Notes under the pieces: generated by a model
The model's input: only the letters and a program-made list of their open reading frames with translations
Databases searched by the model: none
Told to the model about the DNA's origin: nothing
Position numbers and translations under genes: made by a program
Assembly: GCA_014871385.1 (NCBI GenBank)
Contig: CM026424.1
Span: forward strand, 5,943,320-6,007,319
Source of the DNA: Ceratodon purpureus
Taxonomy: Eukaryota > Streptophyta > Bryopsida > Pseudoditrichales > Ditrichaceae
Reading direction: 5' to 3'
DNA length: 64,000 bases
Shown: positions 1 to 12,600 of the stretch, piece by piece
How the letters are laid out: each line of letters opens with the position of its first letter
Position numbering within the stretch: the stretch's first letter is position 1

Positions 1-1639
1 TGCCTGCCTGCCCAGTGGGCCTACTCCAAAGCGCAGGTTTCCATAAACATCTGATCCGAAGTGAATTCACTCCGATCATGATATTTGGGCTGCACTGGAG
101 CCTAAAAGAGGAGCATCTACCTGAATTGGAACACACATTGGGAGGACGAGGCAATCTCCCAGAAACCATGGCTCATGGTGGGACTGACTCTTTCTCCCAC
201 CTTTGCCGTGTCTGCCACAATTGCAATGACCCTTACTAAAACAGGAGACCCCTTGTGCCACCAAAGTCAACAGGCATTTTTTAAAACATTTCAATTGTTT
301 TTTGGAGCAAGAGGATGGAACCTCATCGTGTCAACAGGCATTTTTGTAGAGTGAAATACTACTGATGCTCCACCTGAGTAGGTAATGAATGTGCACCGCC
401 TCATATTTTGCATTGCTTGCTTGATGTTCCACGTATCAATATATGATTCCGCGTAGTGTAGACTATTGTTCTCACGCAGCCGCGTGACGGGTCCATGGCT
501 GGGAGTTTATCTGACGATGGAGGAGCTCATAACTAAACCAATACATTCTGTTATGTTTAGTGCTAGGCATAAACTCGTTGGAGATTTTTTCTCTAATAGC
601 ACTAAGGTCGAATGCCTAAAACCGACAACTTAAGCAATCTGAGGCATTTTTTGGAGGCTTATTTTTGGAGTCTTATTTTTGGAGTATATTTTTCCCATGT
701 AGGGAAGAAGTTTTCTCATAGGATGCAATTTTTTTTCAAATTTTAACACTCAATACGGAATAGTTATAAATTTTCAAAGGCAAAAATACCTTGTGACCCA
801 AATCTGATCAATACGTTCTCCTAGGTCCAAACTCGGTTGAACATCCAATGGTGTCTAAAGTGACTCAAAATCGTTTTGCTATGGTTGTTGAAACTGCAGA
901 TTCTACCACTGAGCGTCATATGTGACTCTATCATGTGTGTAGGCTACGGTGTGGTCTGCAAAGGTTGAAGCTATAAAGCGTGTCCACAGCATCTCCATAC
1001 CTGAAGTTCGGTGCGATGCCAACTGATCTTTGGAGCTCGCGCTCCTGCTCCCGGTGGTTCTCAGACCTAAGGCCCAGTCATCCGCTCCCACGCACGATTT
1101 TACCCTCTCCCACACTCGCAGTGTTGCTGTGCCGTACGTGCCTCCCCCTTGACTCGTTCGTTCTGCCAGATTAACCCGCGCCCTTCTAGGCCCCTCTCTC
1201 CCGCGCAGTGGTCCTCAACTGGGTCGCCATGTAGGAACGTTGCAACGGCTTCTTCTAAGGCCTTCCTCCAAGAGACCTCCTACTTGATGCATGGATGTGT
1301 TCATAGGATGGCTTCGTGGAATTGCAGGGACTTGGAATGGATTGAGGATTTGTGTAATAGGCCTCGTAGAATGTGGACTTACGACAAATTGAGAAGGCGA
1401 AGTGAAGAAGTAGTGTGCATGGAGAGGTTGTTGTCTGAGGGATGGGTGGTAAGGAGGGGCATGTACCTGCGGTGCAAACAAGAAGAATTGCGAGGACGAG
1501 GTGGTTAGATGCTGCCCTTGAGGCAAAGGTGCCCCCTCCGAAGACTCCCATGCCCAGCAGCCTGGAGCCCCAAGCCCTTTGTCGTCGTTTTGCCGTACTT
1601 CCACACTCTCTGACGACCTACGTGCACGGCCACTTCGTT
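1..1639. other. no recognisable gene
   Basis: Short overlapping ORFs occur on both strands, including one at 1149-1508 plus, but none resembles a family I know and none has supporting splice or start context. The part near 1215-1640 is the low-complexity downstream continuation of the decayed pogo transposase reading frame on the minus strand. Nothing else can be supported. Confidence 0.5.
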
Positions 1640-3441
1640 GCTCTTTTGCTCTACGCGACCGCTCAGCTGCTTTCTTTGTTCTCGCCATGGCCAACTGGTA
1701 GGCGCGTTCTGTTTTGGCTCGCGCAACTTCCTCTTGTGCGGCCGCTCTTCTGGCTTGAGATTCGGCCCTCTGAGCCGCCTTCAGTTCCTTCATGCGTTGA
1801 TTCTCTTCACGTGATGTTGCTCTACAAGCCACTGCCTCCTCTCTTTCAGCCATTTTGCGCTTCTTTGATTCCTCAAGTTGTTCTTTCTGCCTCTTTTTCC
1901 TTTGCAGCTTCTTCCTTACGAAGTTGTTCTTGGAGTGAATGTAGGCAATTACAGAAATTGGGTGATTGACTTCGGCTCTGCAGTTGTCGTGTCCATCTCA
2001 GTGACGTCGCTCTCCGTAGTCTAGTCCAAGGGGTCCACACCGACAAAATAATGCTTTGTCATGGAGTCTGGTTTGCGGTTGAAGTCCGCCGCGATGTCGC
2101 GCTCACTAGAAGAGGCTCTCCAACAGACGCCGATCCTGCAGGTATGTTTGTCCCCTCTTCCTCTCCCGGCAGTTGCCGATCTCCTCCCACCTCCTTCTAT
2201 CCTTGTTGCTCTACAATTAATTCTCCTTCGACTGATGACGGTGCCTCCTCTCTGTCACCTCCTCTAGCCGACCTATAAACCTCTGGCGGGTTCATGTGGG
2301 TGTCTGTTGTTTCATGGTTTAGAGGGTAAATCCCAGTGCCTCGAAATCCATTGCAAATGTTGGAAACCCAGAGAGCTTTCTTCAGCTCCAATGAGACCCA
2401 TTAGTCCAAGATTTCTTTTGTCGCAGATTGGTCTATGTTACGTGATGTCCAATAGTCCCTATCTTTTCTCAAATACTGTTTGAATGGTTTAATGACAAAT
2501 ACGTCAAGCGGTTGTAGCGCAAAAGAAGTTTTAGATGGGAGGCTAATTAGATCAAGTCCTACATTCTTAGCTAGTCTTGCCACCTCTAATGTAACATGTG
2601 GGTTGTTGCCATCCAGAATTAACAGATGTCGATGCTCTAAAGATATAACGCTATGACGTCTAATTGATGCAATGAAGTGAGATATATAGGCACTAAAAAG
2701 GTAAGACGTCATCCACGCTCGTGGTTGCATTGCCATTGTTGCCCTCTGTTCACAATGAATGATGTAATTTTGTCTAAAGCATGAGTGGCTCTCGGTAAGT
2801 CTACTCCTTCTAGATTTCACTTATCAAGAATTTATGTCCAATTCATAGGAAAACACATGCCAATTACATGCCTGGGCGCTAGACTCGTCCCAGTTCCATA
2901 TGCGCTCGGGTGGGTAATTGTGCAAGCTGTATAGACGTTCTAAATTCCCGTATAGAGATTGCACATTCTTAAGGCATAGAGCACGGGCTTGTGCACCCTC
3001 CAGCCCTTGCGCAACTTTGACAGTCGGTTCCGAGTTACGGTATCTGAACCATCGCATCCAACCTCCACAAGGAATCTCGTCCCTAAATGGTGTCCATCTG
3101 TTTTTTGTGATCTCATAAACTTTCACCTTTAGTGCACTAGGTGACAAGCCAAAACTCGTGTCGCACATCTTCACAAAGTATTCAACAATTTGATTATCTG
3201 TTTCAGGTGTGAGAACACCCTAAATTTCACGCCTCCTACTCCTTGTCTTTCCATAGCAATGATCACGGAACGATAAGTAAGGTATGTTGTTTTCTTGAGC
3301 TGCTTTCTTCATGTTCTCTCCATTGTCTATTGCTGCCATAGCACGTCTCAAGTCTTCATCTATCCAGTTCCCGTTCCTCCGCTGTCGATGTTGTCTTGGA
3401 AATGGTGAAACAGTCCGTAATTCAACTCTCTCTCTACCCAA
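1640..3441 (-). pseudogene. decayed pogo/Tigger-like transposase (HTH_psq + DDE_1)
   Basis: Read from 3441 downwards. First comes a pipsqueak-type helix-turn-helix (3441-3220: an AMAAIDNGENMKKAAQENNI segment followed by a basic RSRRRE tail). Then a CENP-B/Tc5-like HTH region (3174-2824) ends in the first catalytic Asp motif, IWNWDESSAQA. Next is the catalytic core (2820-2401) with LILDGNNPH and LQPLDV, whose two Asp residues are 35 residues apart, as in pogo (DD35D). A short C-terminal piece (2391-2197, GFRGTGIYPLNHE) and a Lys/Glu-rich coiled-coil tail (about 1960-1640) complete the order known for plant pogo-like transposases. The first four segments share one frame and are separated by in-frame stops, including two adjacent stops at 2826-2821. 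The tail is in another frame. Part of the core between the first Asp motif and the QPRAWMT segment seems to be missing. The gene is therefore dead. Terminal inverted repeats with TA duplications were not found. Confidence 0.85.
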
Positions 3442-4760
3442 ATTTATCCCTTTGAAGTTGGTTGAGACTCTAGCGAAAGGTCATGTAAGCCCCTCGGAAC
3501 TCTCTTCCCACCACGAGCTGAACTAGTGAATAAGGAGATGTTGCCCACAGTGGCTCGACACCCATGCCGGCTAGCGGAGTCTCTTCCCATCACAGCTCCA
3601 TGTGAGCGTCTCGAAGTCTGCTAGCGGCCATAGCCTCGTACGTCCCAATCCTTGCAGTCACCGCTTTGTCCCAATGCCGCCCCCCTATGACCCTCAACGA
3701 AGCCCAAGCGATGATCAACAGCATCGCCTGGAACGTTCCATGCTAATTCCGTCGGTGCAGGCCAAGCCCCACGGCACTCCCTCCGGCGTCGTCTACGACG
3801 GTCCAGCTCCAGCTGCAGGTTGCTATAGTCGACCGGCTGGGTGCTGTGGCGATCTTCGTCCTCGCTACTGCTCGACTATGATCCATCCTCGGACCTATAT
3901 TTAGTGCCCACCTCACATGTACGATCCTCAGAGTTTTCTCCTTCAAACTAGCTGAAGCCTTCATCGGTAGCTTAGTCGATGGCAGACATGATGCCGAGGT
4001 TGCACTGCAAGAATTGACCGAACCAGAGTCCTCGTTCACTTACGCAAAGGTCGAATGCCACCGCTCTCAATGAGATGAGATTGAACACTTGAACGCTAAT
4101 TATAGTATATGGAGTGGTTGTTATTTCTATCATGGAATATGTGAAATTCTATTATGCAACAATGTACACATATCCCCAAATGACCATATTTGTTATTTTG
4201 AGACAATTTCATAACTTTGAGACTTTTTGCCTATAATTTCAGCAATTGTTTTTAGACAATTTGAACTTTTTTTTTTACTTTCTGATTCAAGATTATCGTT
4301 GACTCAAGGATAATCTTCCTATATACAATCAAAAAGATTGTGATAAATATAGAATCAATCAAGAAATCAATGAAAAATCTAAAGTCCAGCATTAAATTGA
4401 GACTATGAAAAGTCTCAATTTAACGAATATGGTGTTCCAACTAGAATGTGAAAGCAATACGACGACATGTATTAATATGTGATAACACCAACCACACAAC
4501 GTGACGCCCAAATCAGGAAACCACTTTCATATGTTTCCTAATTCCACCATATTACAAGTGCTCTTTATAATATATGAATTATTCCAAACCGCTTCACCCG
4601 CCACCCATATTGAATTCCAGTGACACAGTACTCCACTTGGGTTGATAACCCAAATCAAGCGCCAACATCCACAGATCACGGAATTCTATTATCACTAGTA
4701 GTGCTTCTTAGGATGGCTACGGTATGCCTATGGAGGCGGTCTTGGTTTTGGAACATTCAA
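3442..4760. other. no gene seen; GC-richer then AT-rich spacer
   Basis: 3540-4040 is GC-richer and has overlapping ORFs on both strands (3602-3904 plus, 3743-4039 minus) that match nothing I recognise. It may be the 5' flank or body of the dead pogo-like element. 4080-4760 is AT-rich with no coding signal. Confidence 0.4.
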
Positions 4761-4761
4761 T

Positions 4762-4900
4762 CTTAGTGGAAAAGGTGTACAACTACACCAAAGATGAGCA
4801 CCAAAAAATGTCCAATTACACCAAAAAATTAATTTTTTTGGTGTAATTGGACATGTTTTGGTATTCATCTTTGGTGTATTTGTACACCTCTTCACTAGTG
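4762..4900. mobile_element. foldback MITE, about 140 bp
   Basis: The sequence is nearly a perfect palindrome. GGTGTACAACTACACCAAAG on the left pairs with CTTTGGTGTATTTGTACACC on the right, and the inner TGTCCAATTACACC pairs with GGTGTAATTGGACA around a short AT-rich centre at about 4828-4838. The arms are about 65 bp. The end reads CACTAGTG on the right and a degenerate form on the left. The transcript would form a long hairpin. The superfamily is not determined. Confidence 0.75.
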
Positions 4901-5261
4901 TAGTATGGGTCGTCTTCACAATTTTTGTGTTTAGTTGTTACCAATATTGTTTTAAATCTTGATCCGGAAGTTCATCGGTGTTTTTGGAGCACAAATTGTC
5001 AAGAAAGGACCTCGAGTGTTGAAAAACTATTTTTTCTAAAATTAGTGATTTTATGAGATTTGTAATTGTAGGATCTTGTGTTTGTCTAGTATATACAAGT
5101 ATGTACAATTTTTGAGAGAGATCTACAATGTAGATTCAAAGATTGAAAAGTTTAGAGTTATGAGGGTTATTTGTATTGTGGTATTTGCTTCAGATACCAT
5201 GAATTTTGATTAAACATAATAATATCTGATCACTTTAAATAGTTGATAGATTTAGAAACAG

Positions 5262-5342
5262 CTTGGTGGTCTCTCCATATTCTATGTGTAAAAAACTTGG
5301 TAGTCTCTCTGTATTCAGTATGTAAAATCTTAGTAGTCTCCA
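5262..5342. repeat. short tandem repeat, 33-34 bp x about 2.4
   Basis: Units start at 5262, 5296 and 5329 with CTTGGTGGTCTC, CTTGGTAGTCTC and CTTAGTAGTCTC. The array ends where the truncated TTAA element begins, so it may mark the rearrangement that removed that element's left end. Confidence 0.7.
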
Positions 5343-6155
5343 AACTTAAGAAAAACTAACTACTTGCACTAGTACCGAATCAAATTTCAACGGTTGAATC
5401 TATACCATTTGTGAGATTATAACGTTTAAAGTTTACTATTTTTATTTTTTTTGCTTTGTGCGTAAGGCATACTCTAAATGGTGCCAATGGAGACTTGCTG
5501 ATTGTTACTCCAAACATTTTGCTCATATTTTTTTCTCTATATAGGTAACTAAGTTAAGCACCTCCATGCAAAATTTTAGAGTCTCATCACGCTTTTTTGG
5601 CGTTTATGCAAATTACTGTCTAGAAGAAGGTACAAAAACCACAATATGGTAAAACTTAAATAACGTCAAATATTTTTTGTTTTTAAAAAAAGTGAACTGT
5701 TGAAGGTTGCGTCTATGAGTTTTTAAATTATTGGAAAAACAAAATTTGAAAAATTCCTAAATGTTGAATTTTGACAAATTTTCAAAGAAACAATTGTAAA
5801 ATTACCGAAAACTGTGAAGATTGTTTTTGTAATTTCTTGAGGTTGCCCTTATAAAATTGGTAAGTTTTTTGACATACTCCACTTTGGACTTTGAGTAGTG
5901 GATTGATTATGAAAACATTTCCAAAATAAACAATCAAAAAACATAATTTAAAATTGCCCATTTTAGACTTGAAGTCTAAAATTTCTAGATGAAGGTTCTA
6001 AAAGTGAAATTTGGCTTTAAAAATTTCACCACATTCATCTTGCAGTGTAGGGAGGTTCTAGTAAAATTCTTAGGCAAAAATATTACTTTAAATCCCTTCA
6101 TTTAGGCTGCTTAAAACAGTTGAGAGTCATTTTGGATTTGCAGAACCTTTAGGGG
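5343..6155. mobile_element. TTAA element A (left end lost)
   Basis: The right end is GAACCTTTAGGGG followed by TTAA at 6156-6159. The body is the same family as the element at 31271-32198 in inverted orientation: for example, the segment around 5420-5510 matches the complement of about 31925-32010, including AAATGGTGCCAATGGAGACT. Similarity stops near 5345, just at the position of the conserved GATC motif, so about 115 bp of the left end are missing. There is no coding potential. Confidence 0.75.
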
Positions 6156-6159
6156 TTAA

Positions 6160-7281
6160 GAATAATTTTATTGTTGAATTTTTTATTATTGCTATAGTAG
6201 TGCTTTTAGGCTTTGATGTCAAAAAAGTTAACTTTGTAAAAACATTTGATCATGGAAAATCATTTATTCTTATAGGTACTAAAGTTAGATTTACAATCTT
6301 AAATTTTAAGGAAGATGATATATCGTTTGGAAGATCATAATATTTAAAGACAAGTCATACAATCATGTCCAAAATCACAAAAGATTTGAAAATAGGTGGC
6401 TTGTTTCTTTGGAGGTTAATGTAGACTTCAATGCTACTTGATTGGAACACATCTTTCAATGCATGCATTTTGGATTCCAATATAAGCATCTTAGGTGGCT
6501 TATTCAATTTCTAAAAGAATATGATGAATTTACAAATATTCTTAGTATATAACAAGTCTACTACAAGATTGTAGAGTTGAGATTTCATAAATCTCACTTC
6601 TATTCACACTAATGGCACTTCATAAGCAACTATGTGCGTTGAAGCGAAGAAATTATTGACATTGATGGATTCTTAGACTTTTTTCAACCATATTTGAGTA
6701 TTTGATTCCAATGTGTTGAATCCATCAACATCTAGTTACCCACTTTTTATGACCATTTGACTCCAATTTATTTTAACCATTTTGTTGTGTTACAATAACA
6801 AAGACACTTGATTCATTGTAGCCGCTTAAAGTGGACCGGAGTTCATTCTATACAATAAACCTTGCCTTTGTCATCCTCCTCCTTTCATCCCCTTCCATGA
6901 TTCTAACTTTTAAGAGGCTTCCAACCCATTTTTAGTAATTTTGATATTTTTAATGGAACCAAAGACCCCAAATAATTTAGGATGATCTACTTGATTAATT
7001 TAGGTTTATTATTTTTTTTCTTTTTTCTTGTTTTATCTTTTTTTTTTAATCAACAAAATAATTACACGGTGGTTTTTGCCCCTTCCAATGGTTGCCCCGA
7101 TTGGGAGCCTTCTCATTAAAACAAGGACGAGGTTTATCGTGAGGGGAGTTCATTGTTGTTCTTGTTCTTCCTGCAATGTGATACAGTTCTTACATCTGGG
7201 CTACCAGGATCGACAGGAATACGTCTGTAAAATGCATTTTAGGAAAGGGCACCCGTGCTCCAGAAAACCAATGTTTGAAGC
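6160..7281. other. no gene seen; AT-rich spacer
   Basis: Frequent stops occur in all frames. The small ORF at 7028-7351 crosses a poly-T retroposon tail and is not credible. I see no repeat structure. Confidence 0.4.
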
Positions 7282-7452
7282 AGGACCAGGTTTTTTTTTT
7301 TTTTTTTTGGGAACAAGGATGTTAGCACTTCAATTAATCTTGAAAAAGTAACAACCTGCAAACCGAGCAGGAAACCTGCTGACGAGGAAATTTTTTTGTA
7401 TTTTGAGTACCTAATAATCAACCAGAACAACTACCAAAAGGACCAGGTTTTT
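7282..7452 (-). mobile_element. short retroposon with 14-bp target duplication
   Basis: AGGACCAGGTTTTT occurs at 7282-7295 and again at 7439-7452. The first copy runs into a long T tract, which is the poly-A tail of an insert read on the minus strand. The insert between the copies is about 143 bp. On the minus strand it ends CATCCTTGTTCCC before the A tail, which suits the 3' end of a LINE or a SINE mobilised by one. A 14-bp duplication plus an A tail is the mark of target-primed reverse transcription. Confidence 0.75.
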
Positions 7453-9455
7453 GGGACCCCACAACTTCCCAAATCATGGCTCAGGTTGTACAGACACTGG
7501 CTTTTTGTAAACTCAAGTCAACTTAAGGTTGGCAGTTGGACCTCAGCCTCTTCCTAATTTCCTGGAGCAAGTTTCAAATCTCTTTAGATTATATTTATTG
7601 GCTCAGTCCTTGGATAGTGACTGTGCATCAATTTGAGCGACCATTTCCCTATCTACAATCTGTTTATGCGACATGAAATTATGTTTTTCTGGATGATTTC
7701 TGTCATTAGTTTGTGAGTGCTTCCAATCTCCGAGCTTATCATTAAAGGTTGAAATTCCAATATCATGCCATGGAAAATCTAAGCGCGAGTGCACAAGTAC
7801 AGACATTGACATTTGTGAATCAAACCTGAAGCTATTGTTGGCACTGTCGGTTTGAACAAGGTTTGCATTTTACGCCATATATTTTGATGAGCACTATCCA
7901 TGGGATTGGCGGAGGTTGAGTTGAGCACCTTGCAGAGTATCACAATGTTAGTGGGAGCCAAAAACTTGGATAAGTATATTCAGTTGAATTGGAGTTTTTT
8001 TTTTTTTAAGGTGTGGGCCTAAATTTAGCATTTTAAAGGATTAAAATATGTAAAAAGTTGATATACTTAAGTTTGATGTTGGGATTCCAATGTATTTAAT
8101 GATTCATTTAGTACTCATTTGAATATACACAAAGAGTCTATTGAAAATTTTGGAGTAATTTTTTTTAAGTTGTGGGTTCTTGAAATGTGACAAGTAAGAT
8201 GCATTATAATGATGGTTGATGACGATATTGTGATGTTAAAGAGGTGGATGGAACACCAACAGAAAATTGATGAAAAAATCATAGAAAATCTTGTTGCATG
8301 CTATAAATAATCATATTTTGATGAAAGTCTGAAATTATTATAATATTTTCAAGATTTCACAAATAAAATTTATATGAAATAATAAATATTCAAAAACATT
8401 CCAATGTTTTTGTACCATGGCTGCAAAGTGGAATGAGAAAAAATTAGTGGATGAAAGTCATCTAGGTATCCAAAATGAATACAGTTACTATCCTATGATA
8501 ATAATATTAAATTGTAACAACAAATAAAATATAAATTTTCACAAGCGCAATTTTTTTTTTTAATAGAGTGGAAACTACATCTAGTGAGCTTCATTTGAAT
8601 AGTCAAAATGGAATGCAATGAAAAATATTTTTATGAACAGAATTAAGTTTCAATAATAAAAGCCAAAAAAGTCATAAACATATTAGATGGTGATCCATTG
8701 GGGAATGAAATTCAGAGAATGAAATTACACACAAGTTCTAAAAAGCCTATATCAGAAGAAACGTATTGAAAGAGGTGGGTTAAGACCATTAAAAAACATT
8801 TGCAATAACATCATTTATCTACTATGTTGAAATGAATATGTAATGTCAATGAAAAGATATAAAATATATGGTATTTAGTAGCAATTCAAAATCAATATAT
8901 ACTTTCTATGTTTATGGATTTTAATAATTGAAAGTAAAAAGAAACATGTCATGGACATTGAACTTATCACCATCAAACTTGATCTAGAGCATCAAATTAT
9001 TGCAATGGTGTTGAATTTACGAGAAGCATTGAATCTTTTATAGAGCCATCATATTTATTATTATGGTGGTTAGTTTTATTGATTTGTCACCATCAAACTT
9101 ATTGTAGAGCCTATGATGTTGTGCAAACTAATCATTTTTGAACCATAAGATTTATATTGTATATTGTAGATATATCCATTGAACCTTACAAATTGTTTCA
9201 TGTTGATTACACTATTAATCATTTTGACATGCTTTATTTTGACATTTTTTTTAATATTAGATTAAAAACAAAACACTCTTCATAACCACACTTGTGTTGG
9301 AAGTCTTACAATCTAATCTAAGGCCCATGCCATACTAAGGGATACTATGTTTTACAACTTCTTCCACTATGGCAATTTAGGAGGATAACTGTTCCTTTTT
9401 TCCCTTAATTTTCTTCTCATAGTATGGAATTCCAAATCCATTACCTAAACTTGAA
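7453..9455. other. no gene seen; AT-rich spacer
   Basis: There are no ORFs of note apart from unrecognised minus-strand ORFs of 60-69 codons at 7603-7961. I see no convincing repeats. Confidence 0.4.
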
Positions 9456-9459
9456 TTAA

Positions 9460-9684
9460 TCCCTAAAATACCACAAAACCTAAAGTGGGTTGCAAAAACT
9501 TCAACAAGTTACCACAGTTAGGATTTTTAATTATTTTTGACAAGATTTTTTTAGTAAACATGATAAATTATCTATGGGGTTGAAATTTCAGCTTTTAAAA
9601 ATTAAAAAAAAACAGGGATTTTTTTGGAAATTTTCATCATTTTCAAAGTGAGAATTGGCAAAAACATGCCTGAAATTTTAGGGG
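9460..9684. mobile_element. mini TTAA element B, about 225 bp
   Basis: The left end is TTAA (9456-9459) followed by TCCCTAAAAT. The right end is ATTTTAGGGG followed by TTGA (9685-9688), a one-base variant of TTAA. The ends match the TIR of the larger TTAA elements, but the interior is very short and lacks the conserved subterminal motif pair. It could be a deletion derivative or a chance match of short ends. Confidence 0.5.
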
Positions 9685-9688
9685 TTGA

Positions 9689-12600
9689 TGTACATGTACT
9701 TTCTATTTACACAAAGCTATTGATTTCTAGCTCAATACATTTTATTTTGACATTAAACACATATGAAGGTACAACAACATGAACACTATAAATATAAATA
9801 TTTAAGATAAAAATTCAATTACTAGCATATTAGAATTACGAGCAAGCAAAAAATAAAATTACACTAATACAAACTTTTAGTGTACTGCATGGTAGTATTG
9901 AACCAAATTGATTATGCAATGTACACTCCTTTATTGCCAAGTAGATTCCAAAACAACATTCAAAGCTAAAGAATTGTTCCACACCATTGTTGCCACTTCC
10001 CATACTTCCTCCCATGTGACAACCACTTGCTTTTATGAACTAATGCTGTTCATTAAAATCGAAATCACTGCCGTTCATCTAATCTACTTCACACAAGGTT
10101 GTCAACTGGCTTTGCAACTTTCCTGCCCAGCCCACAAGGGCTTCAGTTTCCATCATTTTTTTAATGCAGATTGTGTGTTACTTAAAATACACTAACGTAT
10201 TATAATTTGCATCCTCTGTACAGTCTGACTATTATTACATGTACACTTGCTATCTGTGATTCTAGTTTTGGAATATAGAATGTCAAAATGGAACTTGAGT
10301 AGTATATTATTTCCGTATAGAATCACATGAAGAGGCCTTACATGACATTGTGTAACAATGCTTACTTGCCTAATGCAGTAAACAGGCATTTATTTATTAC
10401 CATCTCAATGGTTCTATGTCAATTGAATCATGAAAACATGGAATTGTACATGTCTGAGATCCAAAATGTAGGGCATACTGGAATTGGAAGTTGAGCAAAA
10501 TCTTGGGGTCTCTTTGTTTCTCCCATGGAACGTGGCTTGGTTGTCTGGTTCGGTGGATTCCATTTTGCTGTCCCTTCCCGATTTGGGGTCGTTTTTTTGG
10601 TTTTTTTTTTAAATAAATTATTTTTAGCTAAATTCAGGGCCGGAGGCTCCAAATTACTCTAAGTAGGTCCCTTGAGACCAGTAGGATCCCACTCAAGCAT
10701 AACAGTAAGGGCAAAAACTTGCCCTCACCCCTCCCACCCTCTCCCAAACCTGGCCTCCGAGCCACACTTGATGGGGGATTTAGACACTCTCAAAATCTTA
10801 GAGCTTCACTAATGACCCACAAAAATAAAGAGTTGTGACTGTGAATCATGTATACAAAAATTTGGCAATGTGGCCTAAGAGATTATATCCTAAGGGTTGG
10901 CTTATACTTGGAGCCGGCTTGAGGGCGGGTACAAACTTTTTAAATTTTAACCAATATGATTTCTTTATTTTTTTAAATGGAGTCCAAGGGCTTAACCGAA
11001 ACATCAATTTATCTATATGGCATCCTACATGGCACTATTTTGGCGCCAAAATGTTTGGGTCTTAAGGATGCAATTGGGACAAACTTTTTTCTAGTGAGAA
11101 CTCCCAACTTAGGCCGGAACTGAGACCCCAACTGGAGGCTGAATTGATGAGCAATTTGGACCACCTTCCAGCCAGCGCCATATGGCTTGTAAAGTGGGCT
11201 GAGTCATTTTTCACATACTAGGTTCTTAATTTTATTGATTTTTGATTTTTGATTTTTGATTTTTATACACAAGTTACAGGCAACCCACGGTTACTTTTCA
11301 ACTAGATGCGCCATAGAATCATATTCAAGGCAAGCTGGCAGCTGACGCACATATGATGGAACTTTAATTAAATCTGCTCTGTCTTTGAAAGCTCTAAATT
11401 TATTCAAGGCTAGGGCCAATGGAACATGACCTACTGTGATAGGGGGTGTGCCCTATTGTATGTTAGAAATATCTGATCGAAGCCAACGATCCAAACTCGG
11501 TGGATGAAGGCATCCGATTACACTTTTAATTTTGACATAAATGAGGTGAATCCACGGTTTTTAAAATAAGTATAAAAAATTGTTCACGTTGGTTTAAAGA
11601 TCTTAAAAAGGTAAATAATATTTGAAAATCAAATTCTCATTTACTCCCAACTTAAATCATATATATGAAGTTTGGTCGACATATAACATACATTGGTTCA
11701 AGAGAACACACAGCAATAGAACATCATTGGGTGTCAATTTGGCATAGAACTGGAATCTAAGATTGAGATGCTAATGTATGGCTAGGTACATAGAAGGGTT
11801 GATTTAGAATGTTACATAGCTTATGATAAAATGTTTCTATTCTCATATTTTTGACACATTCAGTTTACAATGTTTTTGATTTCCGTTAGTTTTGTACTTC
11901 TTTCTTCCAAAGTTCTTCCAAAGTGACTGATAGTTTGTGAGGTGAGGGCAATCCCTTCGACCTTCACGAGTTTCTTAAAATAACCTGTTCATCAAACTTA
12001 TCATCATTACAGTACCTTTTACAGTACAACATGTAGGCATTTGGTCACTGTATCACTGTAATATTCATTGGGCAAAGAGGCTTGAACATGTAATTTCCAT
12101 ATATACCAATGTACATGCATTGTGTATTAGATTTATCAAATCTGCTATCATACAAGAATACTGCCTTCATCAACTGCACTGAAAATCCACTTGGAATTTT
12201 GCACCAAAGCCCTCAAAACTTAGGCTTGCACCATTTACACCTTAACAATTACCCGATTGGAGGACGTACAAACCTATTGATGAAGAATGTACGGGTTTCC
12301 CTTTCTGCTTCCAAAACAAAGTTGTTAGGAGTACAATGTTAGAGGGTCTCAAAATTTGAAACTAGCCCTCCCTCTAATATGTCCTCTTTCCGATGCAGAT
12401 TCAGGTATGCTACACTTCTCTCCAATAAACAACATTAAAATGCCTCAGGTGGACAGGCCGGTTACAATGTCACATGACTTCTCCACAGCTCTGTGTTATT
12501 AACTTTTATTTATCCTTGGTGGGCAAGTATTTCCAGGAATTTTCTTTTGAATAGAATCTAGACACAGTGGTAATATAAATGATCATTTTAGTATCCATAA

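Noticed and set aside
1149..1508. 119-codon plus-strand ORF as a gene
   Set aside because: Unrecognised, and it overlaps antisense to the downstream part of the transposase relic.
604..4059. AAGGTCGAATGCC at 604-616 and 4047-4059 as boundaries of the pogo-like element
   Set aside because: The copies are in direct, not inverted, orientation and lack flanking TA duplications. A 13-bp match alone is weak.
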